NCBI RefSeq assembly: GCF_000004075.3
Contig: NC_026661.2
Location: 4,774,001 to 4,838,000 of the forward strand
Direction of reading: 5' to 3'
Source of the DNA: Cucumis sativus
Lineage: Eukaryota > Streptophyta > Magnoliopsida > Cucurbitales > Cucurbitaceae
Length of the DNA: 64,000 nucleotides
Position 1 is the first letter of the stretch. Every line of letters starts with the position of its first letter. Made by a program: the position numbers and the translations under genes. Below are positions 27,241 to 38,480 of the stretch, piece after piece. The notes under the pieces were generated by a model. The model did not search any database. It saw nothing but the letters and a program-made list of their open reading frames with translations, and was not told the DNA's origin.

Positions 27241-29778
27241 GGAATGAACTAAAATTTAGAACGTGAAATATATTTTGAAGGTAATATTAAATACCATTAT
27301 TTTAGGTACCTGACTCCTAGTCTACTATATGAGACTCAAACCCTTATCTACATAAATGTTTTAGGTAAATGCACACAAGATGTGTACCTATATCAAGTTT
27401 CTATTGAATCGTTTGTTAAAAAGTTAATATCAATAACAGTCCAAGTTTGAGGACTAGGATAAAACATTTCATAGTTTATGGACCTAAGACAGAAGAGGCA
27501 AGAAAATAAGACTGAATATATTTCATACAAATTTACCTTTCTTCTTATTGAATGGACAAAAGTACATTGCCATCATGTAGAGATCTTGAAAAAATACTTG
27601 TATCAGTTTATTGCTTCATTTCTTCTTGACCTAATAGATGCTACTCATTTTTTTCTAGTACTCTTTGCATATCAGAGCTACTCATGAAAGTTAACCCATC
27701 CAAAACCATGACATTCCCCACTAATTTACACTTGTTTTAATTCTATTTACTGATTTACTGCAATGATGAACATAGTGCGACATGTTGGAATAAATGGTAT
27801 GCAACCCTACAGAGTTGCATCTTTTAAATTCCACAAGTTGCATTTTTCGTTAACCAGCTCGAAGAAGGTACATGCCGGTTCGACTTATTAAGAATTAGTT
27901 TACAAACACGTCTCTTCTTCAAATTGGATTTTTACTTTATCCATCCACTGTGTTCTATCCCAAAACTTTCCTCTCATCTAAAAGTTCGGTTTATTCCACA
28001 AAGTAGAGTTTCTTAAATTTTGTAAACGAGATGTTGCTTCTAGTATACGTTTCTCCTATATTACTCTTGATGCTCCTTAAAATTTTCTAGGAAATAATGT
28101 AATTTGTCAAACTCAAATTCTCACTTAGAAGAGCAAAACTAACAATGAAGGTAGTTTCTATCATTCTTTCTCAAGATGTGTATGGTGAAAATATTCTTCA
28201 TACAAAATTATTGCGTTGGTGTTTGCTAAATAGATCAACTGACAATGGTAGTTTCTATCATTAAATTTCAAAAAAGTTTCCACTTAGAAAACTAGAATCC
28301 ATTCTAGTAACTTCTAACTTCTTACGTTCACTGATCACGGGGTAGCTTCAAAATCAGCACCACTTCAAAGCCTCAATAGCATGAGCATTTGAGTTTTGGG
28401 GTATAATCTATTTGAGGATTGGTCTGTGATGATGATGGGACTTCATGAGGAAGATTACAATTGTGTATGATGAGGAAGATTTCCTATACTAAATTTTCAG
28501 TGTCATCTCAATTTGCTTTTAAAAATATGGTAAGCCCATAGATATTAATGAAGACAAAATTTATAGTGTAAACATAGATAGTATTGATATCTTGGGAGTA
28601 GTAGAGAATTTTGCTTGCATTTATGGTAGTTGAATTGAAATGCATTTTTGTTTTAGCAAATTACATGGTTAAAATTTGATATGAATGCAATAGCCATTAC
28701 TTCCCTTTGCCTTTTTTCAATGTATTAGGATCACTTTTTCGAACTTTGTGTTATTTACACTATAAATTCTGTATCATCTAAGTTTAGTCAACTCTCTTGA
28801 ACTAGGTTAGGTGAGAGTTTGATTATCAAATTAACCAATTTAATTATATGAAAAACAGGCATAATAATTAATATGGATTAACTGCATTTATCAAAGAATT
28901 TGCTAAGATGAATCACTAATATGAAAAGCCTAATTAGAATTAATTAATCATTGCTTGTTGATGTTCACAACTTACCAACTAATTGAACCTATCCCTATTT
29001 GCTACTAGAGAAAGGGATCAACATGTGATTATATGTCTTTGCTTTGTAAATGAAACCATAGCGATTGATTATGTGTCCTCAAGTAGAAATACAATCAAAT
29101 ATCATTCATAAAATAATGCAAAAAGAAGAAAACTACTCTACACCTAAGCAAGAAAACGTTACCTAAATGCTCCAATTTTGGTAAAAGTTTAAATGGAAAG
29201 GCAGTAAAATTCAGTTTTTATTTAAGTAAACGTCAATATATTCCTTTTATATTTCCGATGTCTTTAATACTAAATATAAAAATAAAAGGAATTTTGTTTT
29301 AGAATATTTACAAATAATATTTGAAAATGAAAAAAAACTTCTATATACGTTTCATACCGTTTTGAGATATCCAAGAGAAAAGAATTATATCTCGAGATGG
29401 TTTAAGATGAAAGACAATCTTATACTCCATTTTAATTGATGATCTCTAGCCTTAGTAATACTAAGGTGGTCATAAATGAAAGAATTTTATCTTTATTTTA
29501 TTCGATTTTGGAAAAGAAGATATTGGCCAACATGAATGAAAGACTTATTCAATCTCGAGTCATAATTGCATGAAAATAGGTTAGAAGAAATTTTTTTCTA
29601 TTTTATTTAATTTTGGGCATATATTCCATAAAAGTAAAAATAATAAGGCTCCACAACCCGCCATGAGTTTTCTTCTCTAAACAGAGAAGCAAAGAGTAAA
29701 ATCAAGCATCTGATTTCGTGGCACAATAAGTTTCATTAAATCCCAAGGTTGATCCGCCATTGCCGCCGGCGGAGTTCC
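27241..29778. other. Intergenic between RsmE and MRS2-3-like
   Basis: AT-rich, with stops in all frames and no supported gene. Short repeated words such as GGTAGTTTCTATCATT occur at about 28150 and 28245, and GATGAGGAAGAT near 28450, but no coding or element structure was recognised. The last 120 nt before 29779 should hold the MRS2-3-like leader. An in-frame stop at 29737-29739 precedes the first ATG. Confidence 0.5.
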
Positions 29779-32700
29779 ATGCGGGGACAACATTCTCACC
29801 CACTCAAGTCGGGTCCCGCCGGACCCGATGACGAAAACGAACCAGTTCGCTCTTATATCGCTGGAATGAACATTCCCTTAGGCCCCGGAATTCGGAAGAA
29901 GGGAACTGGAGTCCGACCATGGCTACTTCTGGACTCGACCGGCGGAGCTCAGGTGGTTGAGGCCGGAAAACATGCGATTATGCGGCGGACCGGTCTGCCG
30001 GCGCGGGACCTTCGGATTCTCGATCCGTTGCTCTCGTATCCATCTACGGTTCTTGGCCGTGAGAAAGCGATTGTGATCAATTTGGAGCACATCAAAGCAA
30101 TTATCACTGCTCAAGATGTGTTCGTGTTGAATGCTAGGGATCCGTCTGTAACCCCCTTTGTGGATGAGCTTCAAAGGCGGGTATTGCGGCACCATCAAGC
30201 CACTAAGGCCTCTCAGGTTTGAATTCGAATTACAGTTTCAACTTAGTTGCTGAAAATTAATGCAGATGTTCTTCCTAGTTTGGTTGATGTGAAAACTGAT
30301 TATGGGGTTCTTAGTTTCCTTTATATCCATTTGCGCTAGCTTTTCTGTTTGGTTTGAAGAACTTGTTGAGTTTTGTTCACCCTTCAGTATAGTGCATGTT
30401 TTAGTGGGTTGGAGGACCGTTTCTAAACAACTCATGTTGTTCAGTCATATGTAGAGTATATCAAGAGTGGGGTTTAATGTCATAATATGGAAGCTTCTCC
30501 TTCATGTTTGGAGAATGAGGTATTACGGTTTTAATTTATAACTTTTGGGGTTGGCGAAGCTTCTTAGGTTTAGTGGGTGTGAGTCATAGGCATAAATCAA
30601 GGAGTGAGTCTCTGATAACTCGGTTATTTAACTGATATGATGTGAAATTCAGCGATCACGGTTAAATGTTGTGCAATGTAGTAGTAGCTAGTTTCTAATA
30701 TGGAGAGATGCATAATCAAGTCAATTAACTGTCTTCTTAGACTTTGAATGCAAACATTAGTTGATGCTTGGAACTTTGGGTGGTTCTTTTTTAACTTATA
30801 TTGGAAATTTGAACTTCTATCCTTCTTAGGTTTGATTTTCATTTGTCACTGGGGAAATCTTTTTATCTCTTTCAACGTTTTATCAAGGACACGTTATTAC
30901 CAGTCAATCAAACAATACTTTAGTTTCTTCTACTCAAAGTATTTCATTTCTTAATCTCCTTGCATTGAGGGTGCTATTTGTGTTTAACTATCTACAATGT
31001 TTTAGGAGGGCGTTAGCGATGATTCTAATTGGAGGAATCTGTATGACTTAGAGGAGCCTAGATCAAGGACTCAAAGTCCTCCTTCATACCAAGGATTTCC
31101 ACAGGCTGAAGAGGAGGAGGGGAAGGAAAGCATGAAACAAGGTCTTGAAAATCGGGAGGGATTGAAGGTTCTTCCTTTTGAGTTTGTTGCTTTGGAGGCA
31201 TGCCTTGAAGCTGCTTGCAGTTGCTTAGAAAGCGAAGTATGAATGTTTACATTTTTGTTTATTTTATCTAGTTTCGTTCTCTTTGTTCTATTTAGCAGAT
31301 ATATATTGTACCTCTCTTAACTCCTTACTTGTCATCTCCTGTACCAGGCAGATACATTGGAGCTAGAGGCTCACCCAGCTTTGGATAAGCTGACTTCTAA
31401 GATCAGTACTCTCAATTTGGAACGAGTGCGTCAGATCAAAAGTCGACTGGTTGCAATAACTGGACGAGTTCAAAAGGTTACTAGATTTAATTGCTAGTCA
31501 TGGCACATTTCCTCTGTTTGTGTGGTTCAGTTACTTTATCTTTGAGAAATTCTTTTTTTCTTTTATTTAACTAGGCTTTTCGTGGGAATGCTATGGGTGT
31601 TTACAGGTGCGGGACGAATTAGAACACTTACTAGATGATGATGAGGATATGGCTGAGATGTACTTAACAGAGAAGATGGTTCAGCAACAACTTGAGAACT
31701 CTTCCACTTCCTCAATTCCTGAGAGAGATGACATGGAAGAAGACGATCAGCAATTAGGCAAAGATGACAGGCACGAGTCATGTCTTATGTCACCTTAAAT
31801 TCAGAATCACAGATATCTATTATATTTTTGTTGTTTTCATTTATTTCTGCGTTTCCAAATGGCTTTCTGTTCCGATTTTCTCAGTAGTCCGACTGAAATA
31901 TCAATGGACGGTGGTGGAATCTCTGCTAATTATGATGGCAATATGGATGCTTCCCAGGATCATTTGTTTGGTGCATCACACGTGGGCAGGGACAGCCATG
32001 GGACGCGGACAAGCACTACCCATAGCGCTATAAGCAAACACCTCGATGTGGAGGAACTTGAGATGCTATTGGAGGCATACTTTGTGCAAATTGATGGTAC
32101 ACTGAACAAACTTTCCACGGTACGCACAATAAACAATGTTTCCTTTCATCCACGTGAACCGTTTTATTTTGAAGATGTTCTGCTTGTTTTAACCTAAAAG
32201 GATTTTGTTGGTCAATATAAAATGAAAATTGTCCTGCGAATAAGTAATAAATCTAACTCGCATGTGTTTTGGGGTAGGAAAACATGATTTTAACTGCAGA
32301 AAAGGCTAAACTAGTAGAGCAACCTGTTACAAGGGACGATATTTTTTAGTCTGTTCAAAGAAATATTGTTTTCGAAGCATAGAAGTCAATAGATTTGCTT
32401 TATGCACGAGGTGATTTTGCATACACTACCGAAAGAAAATAAATTTTGAATTCTCCACCTCCTTTTAGCATTAACCTTAGTAGCAACCAAAATTTACTTC
32501 ATTAAAGTTGAAATCGTAGGTTATATCGATTCGATGCTACCTACTCTTACCCAATCCTTATTCTGAAAGATGTCTCTACGTAACATGAAAAGTAGATATG
32601 GTTTTAACTTTTAGAAAAGTGAAATATTTATTTACCATTTTGGCCCATTGATAACCATTTGTCATTTGTTTTTTCAATATTTGTTTTTTGAAAATTAGTT

Positions 32701-33449
32701 TATAAACACTACTTTTACTCAAGGTTTCTATGATTTGTAAAAAATAGTTTTTGTTTTAAGAATTTGACTAAAAATTCAAGTGTCTTTTAAGATCAATGAA
32801 AATCACAATAGAGAAATTGGGAGGAGACAAACTTAAATTTTGAAAACAAAAAACAAAATTGTTATCAAATGAGAATGTTACCCAATATCATTACACATGT
32901 TTCTTTACTTGTCAAATTTGAAAAACGAACTAGAGTTACAATGTTGCCACACCATAATACAACTTTAAATTTTGTTTTTATAAATCATTTTGTTTACTTA
33001 ACTGGAAATTTTGGAATTATATTATAAAAAAACCATAGAAAACCACTAGTAAAAGTTTTGATAGTACAGTATATTTCATTGAAAAGCAATCTTTCTTTGA
33101 ACAATGGTTTTTTCCTTTCAATAGTGTTGTCTAGTTTTAACACTCTTTTATCCATTCTAAGCTGAGGGAGTATGTAGATGACACAGAAGATTACATCAAC
33201 ATAATGCTGGATGACAAGCAGAACCATCTTCTACAAATGGGAGTAATGTTGACTACAGCAACCCTTGTCGTGAGCGCTTTTGTCGTGGTTGCAGGTATCT
33301 TCGGGATGAACATCCATATTGAACTATTTGAATCCGAAAAGGCAGGCATGCCAGAGTTCCTGTGGACCGTTGGTGGTGGTGCTACAGGAACAATCTTCTT
33401 GTATGTCATTGCCATTGCCTGGTGCAAGCACAAACGTCTGCTCGAGTAG
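29779..33449 (+). CDS. MRS2-3: MRS2/CorA-type magnesium transporter, MRS2-3-like
   Basis: Pentameric Mg2+ channel of the CorA-MRS2-ALR1 family. Exons: 29779-30216, 31006-31236, 31348-31476, 31607-31770, 31885-32119, 33162-33449; 1485 nt, 494 residues. The start is the first in-frame ATG after a stop. The N-domain has AGKHAIMRRTGLPARDLRIL and the helical stretch ALDKLTSKISTLNLERVRQI (inside exon 3). LDVEELEMLLEAYF precedes the pore. Exon 6 has the stalk, TM1 (about 426-446), the signature GMN at 447-449, and TM2 (about 467-488) before a basic end KHKRLLE. The residue pattern, including the VEAGKHAIMRRTGLP start and the two-part acidic linker, fits MRS2-3 better than MRS2-1 or MRS2-4. The exon 4 end is uncertain: either GC donor at 31771 (AG|GCACGA) or GT donor at 31777 (496 residues). 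The exon 5 acceptor is a CAGTAG tandem. The exact membrane (plasma or internal) cannot be read from sequence. Confidence 0.93.
32638..32890. mobile_element. MITE-like foldback in MRS2-3 intron 5
   Basis: The left end reads CCATTGATAACCATTTGTCA. The right end, reverse-complemented, reads CATTTGATAACAATTTTGTT. The element is about 250 bp, non-coding, with TTTGTTTTTT-rich ends. Ends with TTTGATAAC are common in short plant hAT-like elements (family knowledge, not tested). Borders approximate. Confidence 0.45.
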
Positions 33450-34771
33450 TAGAACGGAAACGTGCTGCCAACAGCGTGGTTGGCCTGATAAAAAAGAGTA
33501 TAAATTAATACAATGTTTAATACATATTTATATATTTCGATATCATGTATTATTCTACTGTGTTGAAATATGGTGAAGCTTTTAGAAGCTGAATTCTCTG
33601 TTTCCTTGCCGCTGGTAGATATAACTTAATTGTATAAGTTGCATAGATATAAAAATTTACAACGTTTCATTTGGTTTTTAGAGTGACTTCTAAATAATCG
33701 AAGAAAGTTTGAGAGAGTGATTTTGGACATGATGTATGATTTTTTTAACTTTTTAAAAATCACTCTTAAATCTCTATAAAAAATTAATTCTGTCTAGATT
33801 TTTGTTTATTATTTAATTCAAGAAATTGTGAAAATTTTCAATAGTTCAAATTTTTTCTTTCTCAATCTACTAAAAGGCTTCTTACGGTTTTTAGTAAATT
33901 ACTTACTTACCGACACTATATAGGAAATTATAATGCACTAATTTCTGTGTTTATTTGCTATATACAAAGTAATTTGCATCTATTTAGACATTTTTACATA
34001 ATTCATCTTCAATGTAGGTCTTTATTGATTACTACTTTTACATCTATTAATTATGGTCACTTTCAATAAGTGTCTAGTAATATAATGATGTCGTGATTCA
34101 ATATCCTTTCATCTAAAGTGAAAAACATTTTTTGGTATTAAACAAAATAAGGGTATGGTCTTTTACTTTCAAAAATTTTAAGATCGTGCACTAGAACTCA
34201 AGTGTCTTTTCAATCGATAAAAGTGTGTTGAATAATTTTGACATGGTTAAAGTTCACTTTTGTCATTGTCAAAATTACTTTTCTCTAAAATGATCATACC
34301 TTTTTTTTTCTATAAATGAACAAGATAAGTATATTTTACAAGAACACAAAATTGGTTTTTTAAAAAGTTAAAGACATCGTAACCCACAAAAACAATAAAT
34401 GAAAATAGGATAGCTAGCTATAACATATTATTACCTTTACATTTACCATTACCATTTACTATTACGTTTATGTTTAAGATGTCAAAAATCAATTCTTCCT
34501 ATAGAACACTAACATAATGTTAATAACCTCAAGGATAACATAGAATAATAATGATATGGCGTAATTTCTAAATGCAATTGAATGAACATACTCCACTATC
34601 GTCAAAATGCACACAAGTAAAACAAATCTAAAAAGTAAGTTTGATTTTTTACCAAAATAGATGGAGATAGGTGAATAAATCACAAAGTATTAAGCTTTGT
34701 TAGAACTTTTGTTATATGTGACCAAGAAAGCCTCATCTCTTGTTCAACCTCATCCTCAAACTCTCCTCCCC
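33450..34771. other. Intergenic between MRS2-3-like and the small plastid-protein gene
   Basis: Contains the MRS2-3-like 3' UTR (AATACAATG/TATTATTC-type A/T motifs around 33505-33560) and then AT-rich sequence without a supported gene. The pyrimidine-rich stretch just before 34772 (CAACCTCATCCTC..CTCTCCTCCCC) probably belongs to the next gene's leader. Confidence 0.5.
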
Positions 34772-35783
34772 ATGAGTTCCATTGGCCAAAGCATTCTCAT
34801 GGCCTTAGCCGTCACTCTCAACAAATTTGCTTCTTCCAACGTTCAATCCGTTCAAAGAAACAAAGCCACCGCCACCGCCACCGTCTCTTCACCAATTGGA
34901 AGAAGAAGCCTCCTCTTGTCCACCCTTGCCCCCGCCTCCGCCGCCGCCGCCTCCACGGTCGACTCCAGAACAGAGCTGCTAAAAAGTGGTGCATTCTTCT
35001 CTAAACTACCTTTCTTCTTCTTCTTTCATCAATTGTGTGTTTTGTTTTCGAAAAATTGTTATTTGTTCCTTAGTTTTCTTCCCTAAATATTCATTTTCTT
35101 CTTCTTCTGAAGTCTGATTTTGGGAGAAGAAGCATCCAACTTAGTTTCATCTGTTTTCTTTTGCTCTTTTCAAGAACATCCCAAATTTATTTATTTAAAA
35201 AAAATCATTTCAAATTTATCAAAATTTAATCTTTTCTTTATTTCTATCAATAAATTCGAAATGATTTTTGGTGAATTATTCATCACTTTGCTAATGGGAT
35301 TCCTGATTTTTTCTTTACAAAATTTGAAATAATTATAATGTACTTGTAATTTTTTAAATAAATAATTATATTAGAATAGTGTTTACTAATATAAAATATT
35401 TGTAAGTATTGTTTAATTATAGATAGATTTTTAATAATATGTTTAGTGTTTAATAATAAGTACAATTTCCTGTAATTAGTGGCATTTTCTTTACAAATCA
35501 AATTATTATGTGTTTTGTACTTTAGGGTACCTCAAGAAGTCTGAAGAGAACAAAGAAAAGAATGACAAGGAGGTAATTTTTCTTTGGTAATTTACCCTAT
35601 ATTTTCTAATGGATTAAAGATAATGTTACAAAATTAACTTTGTAATTTTAGCAGAGATTGGAAAGTTACTACAAGCGAAATTACAAAGATTATTTTGAGT
35701 TTGTGGAAGGATCGGTGAAGAACAAGAACGAACTTTCCGAAGCTGAAAAAGGTATTGTTGAGTGGCTTAAACGAAGTAAATGA
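34772..35783 (+). CDS. Small plastid-targeted protein of unknown function, probable thylakoid lumen (Tat signal)
   Basis: I do not recognise the function. Exons: 34772-34988, 35526-35572, 35655-35783; 393 nt, 130 residues. ATG at 34772 gives MSSIGQSILMALAVTLNKFA. Residues 1-43 are Ser/Thr/Ala/Asn-rich with basic residues and few acidic ones, like a chloroplast transit peptide. A twin-arginine signal follows: RRSLLLSTLAPASAAAAST, with RR then a hydrophobic stretch and an AxA-type cleavage region. This would send a mature protein of about 67-70 residues to the thylakoid lumen. The mature part is highly charged and helical, with YLKKSEENKEKNDKE, YYKRNYKDYFEFVEG and SEAEKGIVEWLKRSK. The first intron uses G|GTGCAT. 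The last acceptor is a TAGCAG pair, so a Gln may be inserted in some transcripts. The reading frame, splice signals and composition support a real gene. Confidence 0.75.
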
Positions 35784-37439
35784 ATGAGTACGAGAGTATA
35801 CACTTTTTAGTTTTAGTTTAATTACCATAACTATTATAACAATAGTCTTAATTAATTCATGCCTCTAATTTTATTAATTAATAATTTGCTTCACTTGTAA
35901 AATCGTAGTGTGAAAATTAAAATGACAAAGTATTGTGGAATTTTATTTTTCTTTGTTTAGTTCGTTTTTACTAAATGGATCAATTCATAAGTCAAAACCA
36001 ATATTTGGGAAACTAACATTTTAAATTTGGTCCATTTTGTAAATATTTTAAATCTATGTATATCGTAAATTTTAGAGTTTGTATCGGATTATACTTTTAC
36101 AAGTGTATCGATTTCGACTGTCAATTACATTTCATTTGGAAAATTTGTATGTGGAACTTATAGTTGTATCAGTTAACCCTCTAATTTTTTATAAATGAAT
36201 CAATTTAGGCTATGTATAATAATTTGGGAATTGTCCATGCATTTGCTCTTACGGCTCATTTTGTAAAATCGAAATTTGAAGAAGTCTATACAGATTTGAG
36301 AATTAATGCATGGATGATCTTCAAAAGGTAATTGTAATGAAGGATTTAAATCGATAATTTTCCTTTGTTGATATGTTGAAACTTGTATTACCAATGGTAA
36401 GTTTACGATGTTTAGGAGGAATTGAACAAGCGTCCTACATAGTAAAAATACTTTGTACCAATGTGGTGCTTGGGTCACGGTTAGTACTCCAACGATCAAG
36501 TTCATAATATAGCGTAGAAGGAGATATTAGTGAATATAGAGAATTCGTTGTATTTTAGTGTAATCCAATTACCTTGAATCATCTTGATTATATAGAAAAA
36601 TGGTTCACAATAGCCACTTAGGGTAACTAATTCTCTTGAATAATTAATTTGATAATTACTAATCACTTTAACCGTTAGCGTTATGAATCGACAAACCCAA
36701 GCTATGAATTGAAGTTGTGTTTAACTACTCAAGCATATCTCATCTATTATGGTCCATGGCGTTAGGGTATGTTGACGACCTTCACATGACACATAGAGTC
36801 CGCTTTCATCTATGGATTGGTCATAATGCTTTTACTGATTCTTTGATTCGACTTGTAGAGTTAACTCAGTTCTTTCATCAACTACTACATCACTATTATC
36901 AAGTCAACAACAAAATTATAAATTATTAAATTTATGACATATTGTATTACAAATGGCCATGTGTATCTTAACGACAACGTGCGAGATTTTAAAAAAAAAG
37001 CTCACAAAAAACTATAAGAAAATTGGAAAAACACAAGCAATTGTGCGTGCCTTTTACAACGGTATCGGGTTAGAGATGACGATGTGTTACCATAACACAA
37101 CTAACTTTACTACAATCTATACTTTATTATCATCCAAATATGAAACAAACTATGAAAAAAATGGAAAAAAGACAACAACGAAATTCTATATTAATCATGT
37201 AATTAATCACATTATATTATATATCAAAAATATAATTACCATATGATATATGATATGATCTTGTAATACTATTTTCTATATATAACGTCACAAGAAATTA
37301 AGTATCGATCTTGCATATTTAATTGTTTATGGTTATTTACGATAACTGTCTAGTCCTACTAACATCATTCTTAGAGTTCATATATTTTGTTTTAATTATT
37401 ATATTTGTGTATTTTCTAATTCCTTTTTTGTTTTTGTAA
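35784..37439. other. Gene-poor AT-rich region
   Basis: After the small gene's 3' UTR no exon could be supported. The segment 36200-36960 has several medium open frames on both strands, without recognisable domains or splice context. It may be decayed transposon sequence leading into the copia fragment on its right. Confidence 0.4.
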
Positions 37440-38480
37440 AATTGTAATATCCTTACTTTATTATATAAGACAATCTTGTAATTTTACGTACTTGTTTTAG
37501 ACTATTTGTCCAAATAAAAAAGTAAAGAGATTAAGCCCAAATTCAAATAATAAGGCTAAAACGCTCAAAGTCCAAGCCCAAATAGGATGGCTTAAGAAAA
37601 GCTCACAAAACTCGAGCGTAGTACAACTGTCTCATATCATAAAGTAATGATCTCTCGATGAGGTCTATTCTTTTTCTTTTTTTTAATTATTTTAATTTGA
37701 AATATTTTAAGCTTCGTTGATTGACTCGGTTATGTAAGTGGTATAATGCTTTAAGAGAATGTTGTTATAATTTGGGAGATAATTATGTAAGTGGAAATTT
37801 TTTGTGTTCTTTGCTTTCTTTTAATTTATCTATTGTTATTTTGCTTAGTCATCTGATATATAATGAAAGATATTTTTCTAACCCGTGGTATTAGAGCTTT
37901 AGATTCACAATTTCTTGAATAATATCTCTACTATATGCTTTGTGGTTGCAACACTTTTTGAACTTCACATTAAAATAGAATTCTTGAAACGTGTTGTATG
38001 GTATTTGTGAATATTTGTGAATATATAGTTTGAAGTGGAGGAAATTTGACGGAATAAATGAATTTCAACTTGTGGTAGGAGCAAGTCAAGATTGTGTTAA
38101 TACAATCTAGGTTATACAAACGCAAGTTATGAACGATGGTGGTGGTCTAGCTACTATATAGCTTAGGATCATGGTAGAAAATAGCTAAATTATTGTCAAA
38201 ACTGTAAACAGATTGAGCAAATATAAAAAATAAACCAAATTCGTCAAAGGGTTTCGATCGAATGTCAACATTGCCTTTATCTACTCACTAAATGAGACGA
38301 CAATGACTTTATGTAAAGAAGATGGGGTTTCATGATATGTCCAATTTTACCATGAATGATGATGTGATATTAGCACTTTCTCAAGTTTTTACATGACATT
38401 AATCGGCTTGATCATTATGCAAGGAGTGTAATCGAAGTAATTGTATTGATTACCAAAGAATGTCTAATTAATCCACGACG
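37440..38480 (+). mobile_element. Decayed Ty1/copia LTR-retrotransposon fragment (LTR end, primer-binding site, gag start)
   Basis: At about 37884 there is GTGGTATTAGAGCTTTAG, one base from the TGGTATCAGAGC initiator-Met tRNA primer-binding site used by plant copia elements. Upstream, 37440-37883 would be the LTR. Downstream, about 38028-38120 translates (with one frameshift and a stop) to KFDGIN then NFNLW.EQVKIVLIQSRLYKR, the copia gag start pattern of the KFDGTNFxLWQ type. Nothing recognisable remains of protease, integrase or reverse transcriptase, and no 3' LTR was found. An old, non-functional fragment. Confidence 0.6.

Noticed and set aside
29749-29778. Upstream extension of the MRS2-3 protein by ten residues (TTG start)
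   Set aside because: There is no ATG in this extension, and an in-frame stop lies at 29737; the first ATG is 29779.
29923-30198. 91-codon minus-strand frame over MRS2-3 exon 1
   Set aside because: Antisense shadow of a well-conserved coding exon.
36717-37246. Medium ORFs in the gene-poor interval
   Set aside because: No domain, no splice context, no codon bias; probably decayed repeat DNA.
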